Source of the DNA: Sipunculus nudus | Lineage: Eukaryota > Annelida > Sipuncula > Golfingiida > Sipunculidae | Reading direction: 5' to 3' | DNA: 64,000 nucleotides | NCBI GenBank assembly: GCA_026874595.1 | Contig: CM049307.1 | Location: 53,105,370-53,169,369 of the forward strand | Shown here: positions 1 through 14,900 of the stretch, piece by piece | Layout: the number at the start of each line of letters is the position of its first letter | Position numbering within the stretch: position 1 is the stretch's first letter | Position numbers and translations under genes: made by a program | Notes under the pieces: generated by a model | Database searches by the model: none | What the model saw: only the letters and a program-made list of their open reading frames with translations | Told to the model about the DNA's origin: nothing

Positions 1-546
1 TATAAATTTTATATCTAAATTTACAGTTATTGAAGCAGCAATAAATACTTTGATAAGACCTGGTACACCATCTGGTAATAGGGGGTTAGTTAATATGTTA
101 ACTCTGGTTTTCTACATGTACACCCAAAACACACAGTAACACGTACACACTCTTGTATTATCTACTTTATTATACTAAAAAGGCACTACCTACACTAAAT
201 ACCTTATAAATTGATGGATAAACTACAGTAGTTAGGGTGAGCATGGACATCAAAATGGGTAATAACAAGAAGGATTGTATGGCATGTTTACCATCGTTAC
301 TTCAAAGGTAAAGACATTAATCCTTGTTTACCATGATTAACCTCTCAGGGGTAAGGGAAACCCTGAAATACTATAGCGGCCATATCTCTCTACAGATTTA
401 CAGTATTTCGTAAAAATTTGTTTTTAAGCACAACTAATTTCAGTTTACTTTAGTACCGTGGATGAACTGGGGTCACGGAAATGATGATTTGTAATGTCAT
501 TTATGTCAAAATCTAAAATAAAAAAAAGTGCGACTCCGGGTATAAG
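1..546. other. No gene seen; AT-rich sequence at window start
   Basis: I see no exon-like open frame, RNA gene or clear repeat here. The sequence is AT-rich with scattered stop codons in all frames. A similar stretch recurs near 8340-8640 (shared phrases such as gggcactaccta and the taaaatgtgtaatcaaaagg-like segment), so this is probably an old interspersed repeat. Confidence 0.5.
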
Positions 547-2429
547 ACAAGTGGTCCATGGGCCATGACGCTCAGCTAATTTTGACTGGGTGCTCATTTC
601 CTATTATTAATTTTTTATATTGTGTGTGAGAATAGCCTATGGCTAATGTTACTGTGTTGAAAAATGGACAGAAAACTAGATATTTCTTGGCACTGCAGGT
701 GCCATAGTATCTCAAGACAATTAACCCCCCCCCCCCTCCCCCCAGCCCTTGATAAGATACATTTTACCTGTAAGTTTGGTGACTGTACCAACAATTTTTT
801 TGAGTTATTGTCGTAATTTCATTTTAACATTATCGCTGCTATGACCTTGAACAAATGTATCAAGGTCATCCATGTTCAAATTTGACCTAGCCATTGATAA
901 GATGCATCAAACTTGTGGGTTTGCTGACTGAACCTCAAATTCTTACAAAGTTATTCCGTTTAAACATCATTTTAGCAAGAAAACACCTTTGGCGCCACCT
1001 GTCTTTTGCAGAAAACAATGCTATCAATGATCTTATGTCAATTTGATTTTTGGACCAAACCATGCATCCCTCAGTGAGTTCACATCTGTGACCTTTAAAA
1101 ATGCATCAAGGTCATCCATATTCGAACTTTCACTAGCCCTTGATAAGATGCATCTAAACTGTAGGTTTGGTGACTATACCACAAATTCTTGTTGAGTTAT
1201 TGCCCTAATATCATTTGAGCATAATCGCTGCTGTGACCTTGAAAAAATGCATCAAGGTCATCCATGTTTGAACTTGACCTAGCCGTTGATAAGATGCATC
1301 AAACCTGTGGGTTTGGTGACTGTACCTCAAATTCTTAAAAGGTTTTTGCACTAATATCATTTTAGCATAATCGCTGCTGTGACCTTGAAACAAGGGACCC
1401 ATGGGTAACGGCGCTCAGCTGTTATATATGATAAAAAATATGATTTAAAAATGAGGCACATGCTTGTTTTGTGTGGAAATAAATATAAGCTGTATTATGA
1501 GTTGTGGGTGTTTAGCTTATGTATGATTTGATATTATCTTTGGAGACAAGGAAGAGGATTGATTTCATTTATTTTATTAACAAATGGAGTGCTATTGTCA
1601 CACAGATTTTGACTTGGCCATATAACTTATAAGCAGAACATATACTATAAGAGTTTAACTATTTATTAAAAATAATTACAAATTGTCCCAAATATAATTT
1701 TTATTAAAAATAATAAGAGAATCGTATATTTTTTATAATAAAATACAACTGAAATGATTATTAAAATAGTATCAAAGAATATATTCATGAATGCATTCAT
1801 GAATAATTTTGAAAGTATTTGCACTGGTATTCATTTACTTTCATTTTTACCTGAATTCCCATTCTTATGCAAGAAATTTTATAATGGAGTACATATTCAT
1901 ACATTTGCAAAGTATTCGCACCATGTCTGGTATTTATTCAGTTTTCACCAAACAATGATGTTGAGAATCCAGAATATACAAAATTCACACATTTAAATAA
2001 TGATCATAAGTACCTGGTTTTATGGCTTTTATTCATATTAAAAACTAGATGTGTCGGTACGACACGAATGCCCCCGCCTGGGGCAAATTAGAAACATTTG
2101 TTAAATTTTGTAAAATTTTTCAAGTTCAGGAGGTGTTGTAATGTCAAAAGTAGGTCAAGAAGAGCAAAATGCAAACTCGATCTGTAACGGGTCATTATCA
2201 AGGAACACACCAAAAATCAGGCCAGTATGCAGGCATTGTGAAAAAAAAGTCTATTCATGTGCATTTTTCATAAAAATTTCTGTCTTTCATGAAATTTTTT
2301 ATGTTCAGGATCTGTCATATGGTCAAAAATAGGTTAACTGGGACGAAACGCGAACTCGACCTGTAAGTGGTCATTATGCGCCCACAGACCAGACATTGGG
2401 CCAGTATCTGTAAGCATTGCATTGCGAAA

Positions 2430-3096
2430 CTAGAATATTAGCAAAACCTGGTAATCAGTTATAAATTTAAATTTGAGAGGTATGTACCATGTTTTATAAC
2501 AATCCACCAAATGCTTCCTGAGAAATATCCCCCTAAGTTTTTTTTTCTATACTAAGCTCTGTGACCTTGAAAAGTAGGTCAAGACCACCCATCTCTGAAC
2601 CTGACCAAGATTTTGTAAATATGATGCAAAAGCACTGAAGTAATGAAGTTCCTTAGTTGAATACCTTTGGAGATATCCTGCACAAAGGCCAAAATTGAAA
2701 AATCCGATAAAATTTCATTAAAAAATCAGGAATTGCAGGTGACGCCACCAAAACTGTGCAGCACGTACAGACCATCAGTCCCAATGATCATAGTAAGTTT
2801 TGTGAAAATCCACACAATGGTTCCTGAGATATAAGCTTCTGAGTGTTTTTCTATAATCAGCTCTAAAATGTAGAAAAATGGGTCAAGGTCACCCATCTTC
2901 GAACTTGACCGAGATTTTATCGATATACATCCTCACTGATGAAATAAATTCCAACGGTGAATCCTTTTAGAGATATCCTGCTCACAAGGTTAAAGTTAAC
3001 AGACGCGGAGCGGACGGACGGACGGACATCCGACAGACAGATGGACGGATAGCTTCGGTGACGACAATAGCCCATCAGCCTACGAGATGAGGGCTA
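2430..3096 (+). mobile_element. Family F non-autonomous element nested in A
   Basis: It starts CTAGAATATTAGC at 2430. It ends after GGACGGACGGACGGAC with the hairpin TAGCCCATC...GATGAGGGCTA (3068-3096). Removing it joins ATTGCGAAA to AAAACGGCTGTAC, which restores the family-A unit phrase ATTGCGAAAAAAAGTCCGTAC (seven As, as in the intact units at 3270 and 3450). The insertion is clean, without target duplication, in an oligo-A tract. Length is 667 bp. Confidence 0.7.
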
Positions 3097-3118
3097 AAAA
3101 CGGCTGTACATGTACATT

Positions 3119-3835
3119 TGTCATGAAAATTTATATTTTTCATGAAATTTTCTATGTTTAGGAGCCATAAAACAATCAAAAGTAGGTCAACCGGGACGAA
3201 ACGCGAACTCGATCTGTAACTGGTCATTATCTGCTTACACATAAATAATCAGGCCAATATCTGCAGGCATTGCGAAAAAAAGTCCGTACATGTGTATTTG
3301 TCATGAAAATTTCTATTTTTCATGAAATTTACTAAGTTAAGGAGCCGTAAATGGTCAAAAGTAGGTCAACCGGGAGGAAACGCGAACTCGATCTGTAACT
3401 GGTCAATATCTGCATACACACCAAAAATCAGGCCAATATCTGCAGGCATTGCGAAAAAAAGTCCGTACATGTGTATTTGTCATGAAAATTTCTATTTTTC
3501 ATGAAATTTTCTAAGTTAAGGAGCCGTAAAACGGTCAAAAGTAGGTCAACCGAGAGGAAACGCGAACTCGATCCGTAACTGGTCAATATCTGCATACACA
3601 CAAAAATCAGGCCAATATCTGCAGGCATTGTGAAAGAAAGTCCGTACATGTGTATTTGTCATGAAAATTTCTATTTTTCATGAAATTTTCTAAGTTAAGG
3701 AGCGTAAAACGGTCAAAAGTAGGTCAACCGGGACGAAACGCGAACTCGATCTGTAACTGGTCATTATCTGCCCACACACCAAAAATCAGGCCAATATCTG
3801 CAGGCATTGCGAAAAAAAGGCCGTACAACTGTTTG
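3119..3835 (+). repeat. ~180-bp tandem repeat inside family A (4 units)
   Basis: Units begin at the phrase TCATGAAAATTTCTATTTTT at about 3119, 3300, 3480 and 3659, giving a period of 179-181. A diverged unit lies at 2265, before the family-F insertion. Each unit contains a perfect small hairpin, TCATGAAAA...TTTTCATGA, and the phrase GGTCAAAAGTAGGTCAACC. Confidence 0.8.
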
Positions 3836-4559
3836 ATCTCGGAAGGACGGAAGGACGGACATGGGTAAAACTACATGCCCCGGCCACTTTGTGGCGGGGG
3901 CATAAAAATAAATGTAATATATTCATTTTGGACTAATTTCACATCAATGTACACACTAGACACAGCATGAATCTAGATTAATATTATCAACTGCATCTTT
4001 GTCTATCATTAATTTCCTTCATATGATCCTTAATCATTAGTAATGAATAATATGATTTATTTTTTTATCATTAAAATTGAACTAAAAAATACCATAGGTA
4101 ACTGCATGGTGTTATTTGGAATACCTGACATTCTATCAATCGAAACAAGATTCTTATATCATCAGTACCTTCAAGTTAATTTCCTGTTATTATCAACTAA
4201 CAAATTCCTTTTCAAATTTTCTTTAATTTGTTATTAAAAAGCAATAAAAATTTATTAATTTATTGTTTATTGTTATGTTGTTAGTTAAAACTACTAGATG
4301 AGTTGGGTTGAACACCTGGATCAACTGTGGCTGGCCATAAGCTGCCTGGCTGCCCCAGTGTATGCCCCGCGTCAAGCGTGCATAATTTGATGAAAGGTCA
4401 ACAAGTTCAACATACAGGTGACTCAAGAGGGGCTGGGGAGAGCCAAGGTCTGACATGGTCTCATAAAGACATTATTAAAAGCTACAATTTTTGGCCAATT
4501 CCTTTTAGCTTTTTAAACTAAAAAGCTGAAATCCTTATGTATGCATGATATGAAAATTA

Positions 4560-5800
4560 TATCTATAGTGCTCTCAGGAAACAAACGTGCCATGGTCAAA
4601 TTTGGGCAAAATTTAAGGTACTAATTTTATTTTTATACTAATAACTTATAAAATTTGAAAAATTCAAACTAATTTTGGGTATTCAATTGAAACTTGATTA
4701 AATAATGTTACATCCCTGACAAAAAATCTCTAGCTTCAGCAATCCTCTTGTTAAGGGAGTAAATATATTTCTTGATTTTTTACAAAGTGCATTATGTTTG
4801 GGCCCATAACTTAAAACAATTACACAATACTGACATCATTTCTGGCATGTGCATAGAGACTGTATAGCAAATTTGTATATTATATATGATTAAAGTCAGA
4901 TCAGTTGTTTTGATATTAGGCAGTCTTGAAGTGTAAACAATGGGTTTTTAATGGAAAAATGAAGTTTTTCATTAATATCTCGAAGGTATTAAGTCCTAGT
5001 GACCAAATTCTTGGCATGGTAGGGGATTTTGGAGACATCTAATTGTATGCCAAATTTTTGGAACTGAGAGCTGAAGCTGGGGAGCTGAGCTCTTGCAAAC
5101 TGCATAACACTAGCTTGATGTAAACAAGGTGTTACATGGTGCTTAAAAACTTGAATAAAATCTACAGTTTTTGATCAACTGGTTTCAAATTTTTGGTGTT
5201 AACAGACAAAATGCTAACAAAAACATGCTGTGAAAAATAAAATCCACAGTACTTACAGGAAAAAAAACGTGCCATGGTCAAAGTTGGGCAAAATGTAAGG
5301 TACCAATTTTTTATTTTTGTTAATATTTCAAAAAATTTAAAAGATTTTAATCTAATTTTGGGTATTAATTTTGATTAATAAAAGTTATATTACTGGAAAA
5401 AAGTCCATAGCTTTAACATGTTTTGTGTTAAGTGATCAAATATATTTCCTGATTTTTTACAAAATGCATTTTGTTTGGGCCCATAACTTTTTTAAATTAT
5501 ATAATACAGACATAATTTCTGGGATGTACATAGGAACTATAAAGGGGAATATTCATGGTAAATATGAGGAAAAACAGATGAGCAGTTTTGATATTAGGCA
5601 TTCCTGAAGTGTGAAAATAGGTTTTTAATAAAAAATTGAGGTTTTTCCTTAATTTCTCAAAGGAACGAAGTCACAAAGACCCAGTTTTCGGCTTGGGAGG
5701 AGATCTTGGGGACATCTAACATTATGCCGTCTTTGGATTCCTAGGTCTTACGGTTTCAAAACGTGCCACATCAATGGACGGCCAGACGGACGGACGACGG
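4560..5800 (+). repeat. ~675-bp duplicated unit in the body of H
   Basis: The phrase GTGCCATGGTCAAA followed by TGGGCAAAAT and AAGGTAC occurs at about 4588 and 5268, and the sequence after both copies is alignable to the end of H. The same body recurs, inverted, at 20685-21990 and in direct orientation at 23990-24660. It is non-coding and AT-rich. A further CTAGATGAG start-like motif is at 4294. Confidence 0.65.
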
Positions 5801-6639
5801 ACAATGGACCATGACTATAGCTCAGATGACTTATAGTCAGCTGAGCTAAAAATGCATCAAGGTCATCCATGTTTAAAATTTACCTAGCCCTTGATAAGAT
5901 GCATCTCTAAACTGTAGGTTTGGTGACTGTACCTCAAATTCTTACAAAATTATTGCGTTTACATCATTTTAACGAGAAAACGACACAAGGTGGCGCCACC
6001 TGCCTTCTGCAAAAGACAAAGCTATCCAAGATCTTCGGTCAATTTGATTTTTTTATCATTCCATGTATCCCTTACTGAGATATTATAGATTTTGTGTGAA
6101 TTTCACCAAATATGGGAATATTAAAGGTCAAGCCCACTCTCATAGGAAAGGTCATGACCCCAATTTAAATAAACATCATGCCATAACCCATATGTATGTA
6201 TATGCATAATATCAAAGATATCTGTCCATTAGTTTTTGACTTATAATTCTCACAGTACTGTCAAGTGGCAATTTTGGGGGTATTAAAAGGCATGAAAACA
6301 AGAAAAGAAAGATAGTCGGCACCACCAGTTTCTGGAACTTGACAACCCTATCCCTGATCTTCGATCAACTTGATTTTGGGAATCCATGCAAGATTTTTTG
6401 AGATATTTAAGAATTTGTGAGATTTTCCCCAAAACTGGACCTATTCAAGGTCAAGGACACTCTCCTAGTTAAGATCATGACCTCTTTTTGAATAGGTGTT
6501 GTCCTCTCACCCATATCTATACATATACCGTGAAATATTTTTTGAGTTATCGCGCCAACAAGATTTATATGCGGCGGCGGCGGGGGGACCGGCATGAAAA
6601 CATAGTATCCCCCGACTTTGTCTGGGGATACAATAAATA

Positions 6640-7930
6640 TTTCAGGATTCATAGGAGACCTGGCCAGGACCCCCCTGGATTTCACAATAGACGGTTCAAA
6701 GGAAAATGGATATAAATTGTACGCTGTCTGGGTGCTCAAAATCATATTTCTGGTCCATAGTTAGCATTATATACGTCACTATGACCCAATTTCGGGTTTC
6801 CAAGGGGAACTGCAAGGGACTTCCCTGAATGTCATGTTAGAAGAGTCTAGGGCTAATGGATACAATTTGTGTTTTCGGCCTGTAGGTCACAAAATATAGG
6901 TCACTATGGCCTAAATTCAGGTTTCCAAGGAGATATGCCTAGAACCTCCCTTGATATTGTGTTAGCAGATTCTAGGAGTCTAATGGATACAATTTGTGCC
7001 TTGTGTAACTTTATGTTTGCTCAAACCATTTTTTAGTGCAAGGGTCACAGAATATAGGTCACCATGAATTAATTTCAGGTGTCCAAGGACATTTGACTAG
7101 GACGACCCTGAATTTAATGTAAGAAGATTCTAGGCCTAATTGATACAATTGTTCCCCGTCTGACTGTCTGGGTGCTTATATGACATCTTTTCTGATAGAT
7201 TGCAAAATAACGGTCATTGTGAACTTATTTCAGTTTTCAAAGGACATTTGCCAAAGACTTCTCAGAATGTTAAATCAGGACATTCTAGGCTAAACAGATA
7301 CAATGTGTGCCCTAACTGACTGTTTGGGTGCATATATGACTTCTTTTTCCTATAGGTCGCAAAATATAGGTCATGGCGACTTAATTTAAGTTTTCCCAGG
7401 ACATTTGCCAAGGACGTATCAGAACGTTACATTAGAAGATTCTAGGCCTAAAAAATACAATCTATGCTGACTTTGTGGGTGCTCAAATCCTGTTTTTGGC
7501 CTGTGGGTCACATAATATAGGTCACTATGATGAAATTTCAGGTTTCAAAGGAGATTTGCAAAGAACCTCCAAAGATATTGTGTGAGAAGATTCTAGGCCA
7601 AACAGACATAATTTGTGCTTTGTCTGTCTGGGTGCTTAAAACCATTTATCAGCCCATAGGTCACAGAATATAGGTCACCATTACCTAATTTCAGGTTTCC
7701 AAGGACATTTGCCTAATTCCTGTCATGTCGGAGGATTCTAGGCCTAATTGATACAATTTGTGCACCATCTGACTGACTGGATGCTTATATGACTTCTTTT
7801 CCTTTAGGTAACATAATATAGGTCATGGTGACCTAACTTCGGGTTTCCAAGGAGAAACGCCCAGGACCTCCCTTAATGTACAGTTAGAAGTTTCTAGGTC
7901 TAACCGTTACGATTTTTGCCCTGTTAACAG
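6640..7930 (+). repeat. Diverged ~150-bp tandem array (about 8 units)
   Basis: The phrases GGTTTCCAAGG (6797, 6930, 7079, 7233, 7390, 7531, 7694, 7842, with variants), TTCTAGGCCTAA and GATACAATTTGTG recur every 133-163 bases. It ends at the GACGGACGG run at 7931, as expected for the body of a family-H element. No unit is coding. Confidence 0.7.
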
Positions 7931-7990
7931 ACGGACGGACGCCAGACAAAGGGTGATCGCTATGGCTCAGATGACTTACAGTTCATATTT

Positions 7991-9182
7991 CCCATGGGTT
8001 GATTTTGGTGTAGACTTTCATTATGTCTAACTACATACCTTAAGAAAATGCATTGTGCAAACAGTAATTCTTTTGCAATTATTTTGACCTTTTTCACTAG
8101 TTCTACTGGGCTATCTGGCAGCAAGTCAGATAAACCAGACCTTTGCAAATGGCGTTTTGCAAAAAGAGACCTTTCTACATCCACTCACATTGCAGTTTTT
8201 ACAAACATCTTGTTGTTAAACAAGTTCATACAACCTTCACGAAGGCCTTATAAGAACTTTTCATAACCTTAATTGTTCTTAGGTCAATTACATATACACA
8301 GAGGAAGCCAGAAATCACAAATTCTTTTTGAAAAGGCATGTTAAAGGGCATCTTTAAATATTTTAAAAGGGCACTACCTAATCTTGAATACTTTATATAA
8401 ATTAATGGAGAAAAAATTACAGTATAGTTATAGTGACCAAGGATATCGAAATGTGTAATCAAAAGGTTTGTATTGCATATATTGCATCAATCGTTTCTTC
8501 AAATGTAAAGACGTTAATGCTCGTATATTATGATTAACCACTTGGGGGTAGGGGTCATATCTCTCTACAGAAACACAGCATTTCTTCCAAGTTTGTTTTA
8601 AAAAGACAGCTAAGATATTATAGAATGTATCTCACTATAAAATACAACACTATATGTGTGCATAGATGCAAGGGATGAGAAAGAAGTCTGTAAAGTGACC
8701 CTATGTAAGGCCAAAACACACTGGCGCGGTCGGCACGTGCCCGTCATTCGTGCGGAAAGCAGGCGGCAAGCGTTCACGCGACAGGTATGCGGCATTTTCA
8801 TAGCGGATTGGCGCGGGCAGTACGCGGCAAATTTTGTCGAATAGTTTTGGAATATCGTGACTTTTATATGTTTGTCTCAGAAATATACCCCTGTATAGCG
8901 TAAATTTCAAGATATCACTCGGTTTATTTTAAGAAAAATAAAGCAGAATCATATTTTTATCCGAAATACATTAACTTTACACTTTTTTGTATCTAATGTG
9001 GTTGGAAATGGTGTGAGTAATATGAGGATTTGTAATGTCATTTATGTGAAAATCTTATATTTAAATAAAATTGCGATTCCCCGTGTAAATTGATTTTGGT
9101 AGACTTTCAGTATGTCAAACTACATACCTTATGAAAAAGCATTGTGCAAACTGAAATTCTGTTGCAATTTTTTTTTACCCTT
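7991..9182. other. No gene seen; unique-looking sequence with one CpG-rich block
   Basis: Two related segments (8020-8230 and 9090-9200) share the phrases gattttggt-gtagactttca and cattgtgcaaac. The second leads into the last zinc-finger relics. The block 8703-8835 is strikingly richer in CpG (GGCGCGGTCGGCACGTGCC and GCGGCAAGCG-type motifs) than its surroundings and may be a transposon end or a short CpG-rich regulatory piece. No splice-consistent coding frame was found. Confidence 0.45.
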
Positions 9183-11838
<2,656 letters not shown>

Positions 11839-11954
11839 TTATTTTTAAAATTTAATATTGATCCTCTTAAGTCCTGCATATCTATCTTAGTCATTATAAT
11901 TTCAGCAAAATGGACGTTTCGCACCTGCAAGTTTCAGACTAGGACATTTGAAAA

Positions 11955-14900
11955 CTAGAATATGGATAATCGACAAGCGACTATGTGTATCCGCAGAAAT
12001 CAGAGTGGGACAGGTGAAGTGAGGCATGGATTAAGTGGCAAGGGGAAAAGAGTGAGGTGTGTGCATATTAGCATGGATGTCTGCAGCGTAAACGTGAATA
12101 TAGGTGGTGCCCCCTGTCATAGAATCGAGAAAATTGTCAAGGATGTATAAACCTGCAAAATTTCAGGTGGATAAGTCAAACCATTGCTGAGATATGAGTG
12201 ATTTTATACCAAGGTAGATGAACAGATGGACGCTGTGCATAAGTGGTTGCAGGTGGCGCCACCAGTTTTGCCTATGATGGAGAGGTATGTGAGATATATA
12301 CAACAGCAAAATTTTGGCCCAATTGGTCAAACGGTTCCCGAGATATGAGCTACGATGTCTGCAGAGTAAACGTGAATGTAGGTGGTGCCACCTGTAAAAA
12401 AATCGAGAAAGCTGTCCAAGATGTATTAACCTGCAAAATTTTAGGTGGATAAGTCAAGCCATTTCTGAGATATGAGTGATTTTATCCCAAGACAGATGAA
12501 CAGATGGACGCTGTGCATTAGTGGTTGCAGGTGGCGCCACCAGTTTTGCCTATGATGAAGAGCTATGCGAGATCTATACACATGCAAAATTTTGGCCCAA
12601 TTGGTCAAACAGTTCCCGAGATATGAGCTTGGACGTCTGCAGAGTAAACCTGAATGTAGGTGGCGCCACCTTTCATAAAATCAAGGGAGCTGTGCAGGAT
12701 GCATAAACCTGCAAAATATCAGGAGGAAAAGTCATACCACTGCTGAGATATGAGTGATTTTATCCCAAGGCAGATGAACAGATGGACGCTGTGCATAAGT
12801 GGTTGCAGGTGGCGCCACAAGTTTTGCCTATTATAAAGAGCTATGTGAGATCTATACACATGCAACATTTTGGCCCAATCGGTCAAAAGGTTCTCGAGAT
12901 ATGAGCTTGGATGTCTGCAGAGTAAACCTGAATGTAGGTGGCGCCACCTATCATAAAATCAAGAGACCTGTCCAGGATATATAAACCTGCAAAATTTCAG
13001 GTGGATAAGTCACACCACTGCTGAGATATGAGTGATTTTATCCCAAGCCAGATGAACAGATGGACTCTGTGCATAAATGGTTGCAGGTGGCGCCACCAGT
13101 TTTGCCTATGATGAAGAGCTGTCTGAGATCTATAAACCTGCAAAATTTTAGGTGGATAAGACAAGCCACTTCCGAGATATAAGTGATTTTATTCCAAGGC
13201 AAATGAACTGATGGACGCTGTCCATAATCGGTTGCAGGTGGCGCCACCAGTTTTGCCTATGATAAAGAGCTATGTGAAATCTATACACATGCAAAATTTT
13301 GGCCCAATTGGTCAAACAGTTCCCGAGATATGAGCTTGGATATCTGCAGAGTAAACCTGAATGTAGGTGGCGCCACCTTTCATAAAATCAAGAGAGCTGT
13401 GCAGGATGTATAAACCTGCAAAATATCAGGTGGAAAAGTCACATCACTGCTGAGATACGAGTGATTTTATCCCAAGGCAGATGAACAGATGGATGCTGTG
13501 CATAAATGGTTGTAGGTGGCGCCACCTGTTTTGCCTACCGTAAAGAGCTATGTGAGATCTATACACATGCAAAATTTTGGCCAAATCGGTCAAACGTTCC
13601 CGAGATATGAGCTACAATGTCTGCAGAGTAAACCTGAATGTAGGTGGCGCCACCTGTCATTAAATCGAGAAAGCTGTCCAGGATGTATAAACCTGCAAAA
13701 TTTCAGGTGGATAAGTCAAGCCACTTCTGAGATATGAGTGATTTTATCCCAAGGCAGATGAACAGATGGACTCTGTGCAAAAATGGTTGCAGGTGGCGCC
13801 ACCTGTTTTGCCTATGATGAAGAGCTGTCTGAGATCTATACACATGCAAAATTTTTGCCAAATCGGTCAAACGGTTCCCGAGATATGAGCTTGGATGTCT
13901 GCAGAGTAAACCTGAATGTAGGTGGCGCCACCTGTCAAAAAATCGAGAAAGCTGTGCAGGATGTATAAACCTGCAAAATTTTAGGTGGATAAGTCAAGCC
14001 ATTTCTGAGATATAAGTGATTTTATTCCAAGGCAAATGAACTGATGGACGCTGTCCATAATTGGTTGCACGTGGCGCCACCAGTTTTGCCTATGATAAAG
14101 AGCTATGTGAAATCTAAACACATACAAAATTTTGGCCCAATTGGTCAAACAGTTCCCGAGATATGAGCTTGGATATCTGCAGAGTAAATCACTGCTGAGA
14201 TACGAGTGATTTTATCCCAAGGCAGTTGAACAGATGATTGCTGTGCATAAATGGTTGTAGGTGGCGCCACCTGTTTTGCCTATGATGAAGAGCTATGTGG
14301 GATCTATACACATGCAAAATTTTGGCCAAATCGGTCAAACGTTCCCGAGATATGAGCTTCGATGTCTGCAGAGTAAACCTGAATGTAGGTGGCGCCACCT
14401 CTCATTAAATCGAGAAAGCTGTCCAGGATGTATAAAAAACCTGCAAAATTTCAGGTGGATAAGTCAAGCCACTTCTGAGATATGAGTAATTTATTCCAAG
14501 ACAAATGAACAGATGGACGCTGTGCATAAGTGGTTGCAGGTGGCGTCACCAGTTTTGCCTATGATGAAGAGCTATGTGGGATCTATACACATGCAAAATT
14601 TTGGCCAAATCGGTCAAACGTTCCCAAGATATGAGCTTGGATGTCTGCAGAGTAAACCTGAATGCAGGTGGCGCCCCATGTCATTAAATCGAGAAAGCTG
14701 TCCAGGATGTATAAACCTGCAAAATTTCAGGTGGATAAGTCAAACCCCTCTTGAGATATGAGTGATTTTATCCAAAGGCAGATGAACAGATATACGCTGT
14801 GCATAAGTGGCTGCAGGTGGCGCCACCAGTTTTGCCTACTGTAAAGAGCTATGTGAGATCTATACACATGCAAAGTTTTCGCCAAATCGGTCAAAAGGTT

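Larger units (their letters stand above)
2045..3905 (+). mobile_element. Family A non-autonomous element nested in H
   Basis: The 5' end is CTAGATGTGTCGGTACGACA at 2045 (palindrome TGTCGGTACGACA), followed by ATGCCCCCGCC. The 3' end has a GGACGGAAGGACGGAC run and the hairpin ATGCCCC...GGGGGCAT at 3875-3903. The 5' motif ATGCCCCCGCC is the reverse complement of the right arm of that hairpin. The interior holds a ~180-bp tandem array. It is flanked by As on both sides and has no open frame of interest. Confidence 0.65.
1390..5848 (+). mobile_element. Family H non-autonomous element inserted in family B
   Basis: It starts ACAAGGGACCCATGGG at 1390 (palindrome GGGACCCATGGGT) followed by GCGCTCAGCTG. 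It ends with a GGACGGACGACGG run and the hairpin AGCTCAGATGACT...AGTCAGCTGAGCT at 5818-5847. Removing 1390-5848 joins GACCTTGAA to AAAATGCATCAAGG, which reproduces the intact family-B phrase at 1231-1256 with the same number of As. Start, end and lack of target duplication are therefore read directly. It has no coding capacity. Confidence 0.7.
676..6634 (+). mobile_element. Family B non-autonomous element, interrupted by nested elements
   Basis: The 5' end is CTAGATATTTCTTGGCAC at 676, with the palindrome GGCAC...GTGCC at 689-703 and then ATAGTATCTC. The body has TGACCTTGA and TCAAGGTCA repeats and TTGATAAGATGCAT phrases on both sides of an insertion (800-1389 and 5849-6550). The 3' end has a GC-rich run (gcggcggcgg, 6571), then ACATAGTATCC and the hairpin GTATCCCC...GGGGATAC at 6605-6631. 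A second, uninterrupted copy at 36976-38530 has the same ends. No protein is encoded; likely a Helitron/Helentron-type passenger. Confidence 0.65.
547..7990 (+). mobile_element. Family H element (outermost of a nest), interrupted
   Basis: A family-H 5' end starts at 547 (ACAAG, then GGTCCATGGGCC and GCTCAGCTAA). The matching 3' signal is the GGACGGACG run at 7931 and the degraded end GGCTCAGATGACTTACAG at about 7964-7980. The body just after the start (ctgggtgctca, about 587) resembles the ~150-bp repeats at 6640-7930, so the intervening 676-6634 segment is read as an insertion. The boundaries are inference because the 3' hairpin is degraded. Confidence 0.4.

Noticed and set aside
3119-3835. 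CRISPR-like array
   Set aside because: Units are about 180 bp and contiguous without unique spacers; the genome is eukaryotic.
6407-6745. 112-residue proline-rich protein
   Set aside because: It spans the GC-rich 3' end of a family-B element; the proline run is the GGCGGCGG tract.
8656-8910. Coding exon across the CpG-rich block
   Set aside because: Open frames on both strands come from GC content; no splice sites or domain.
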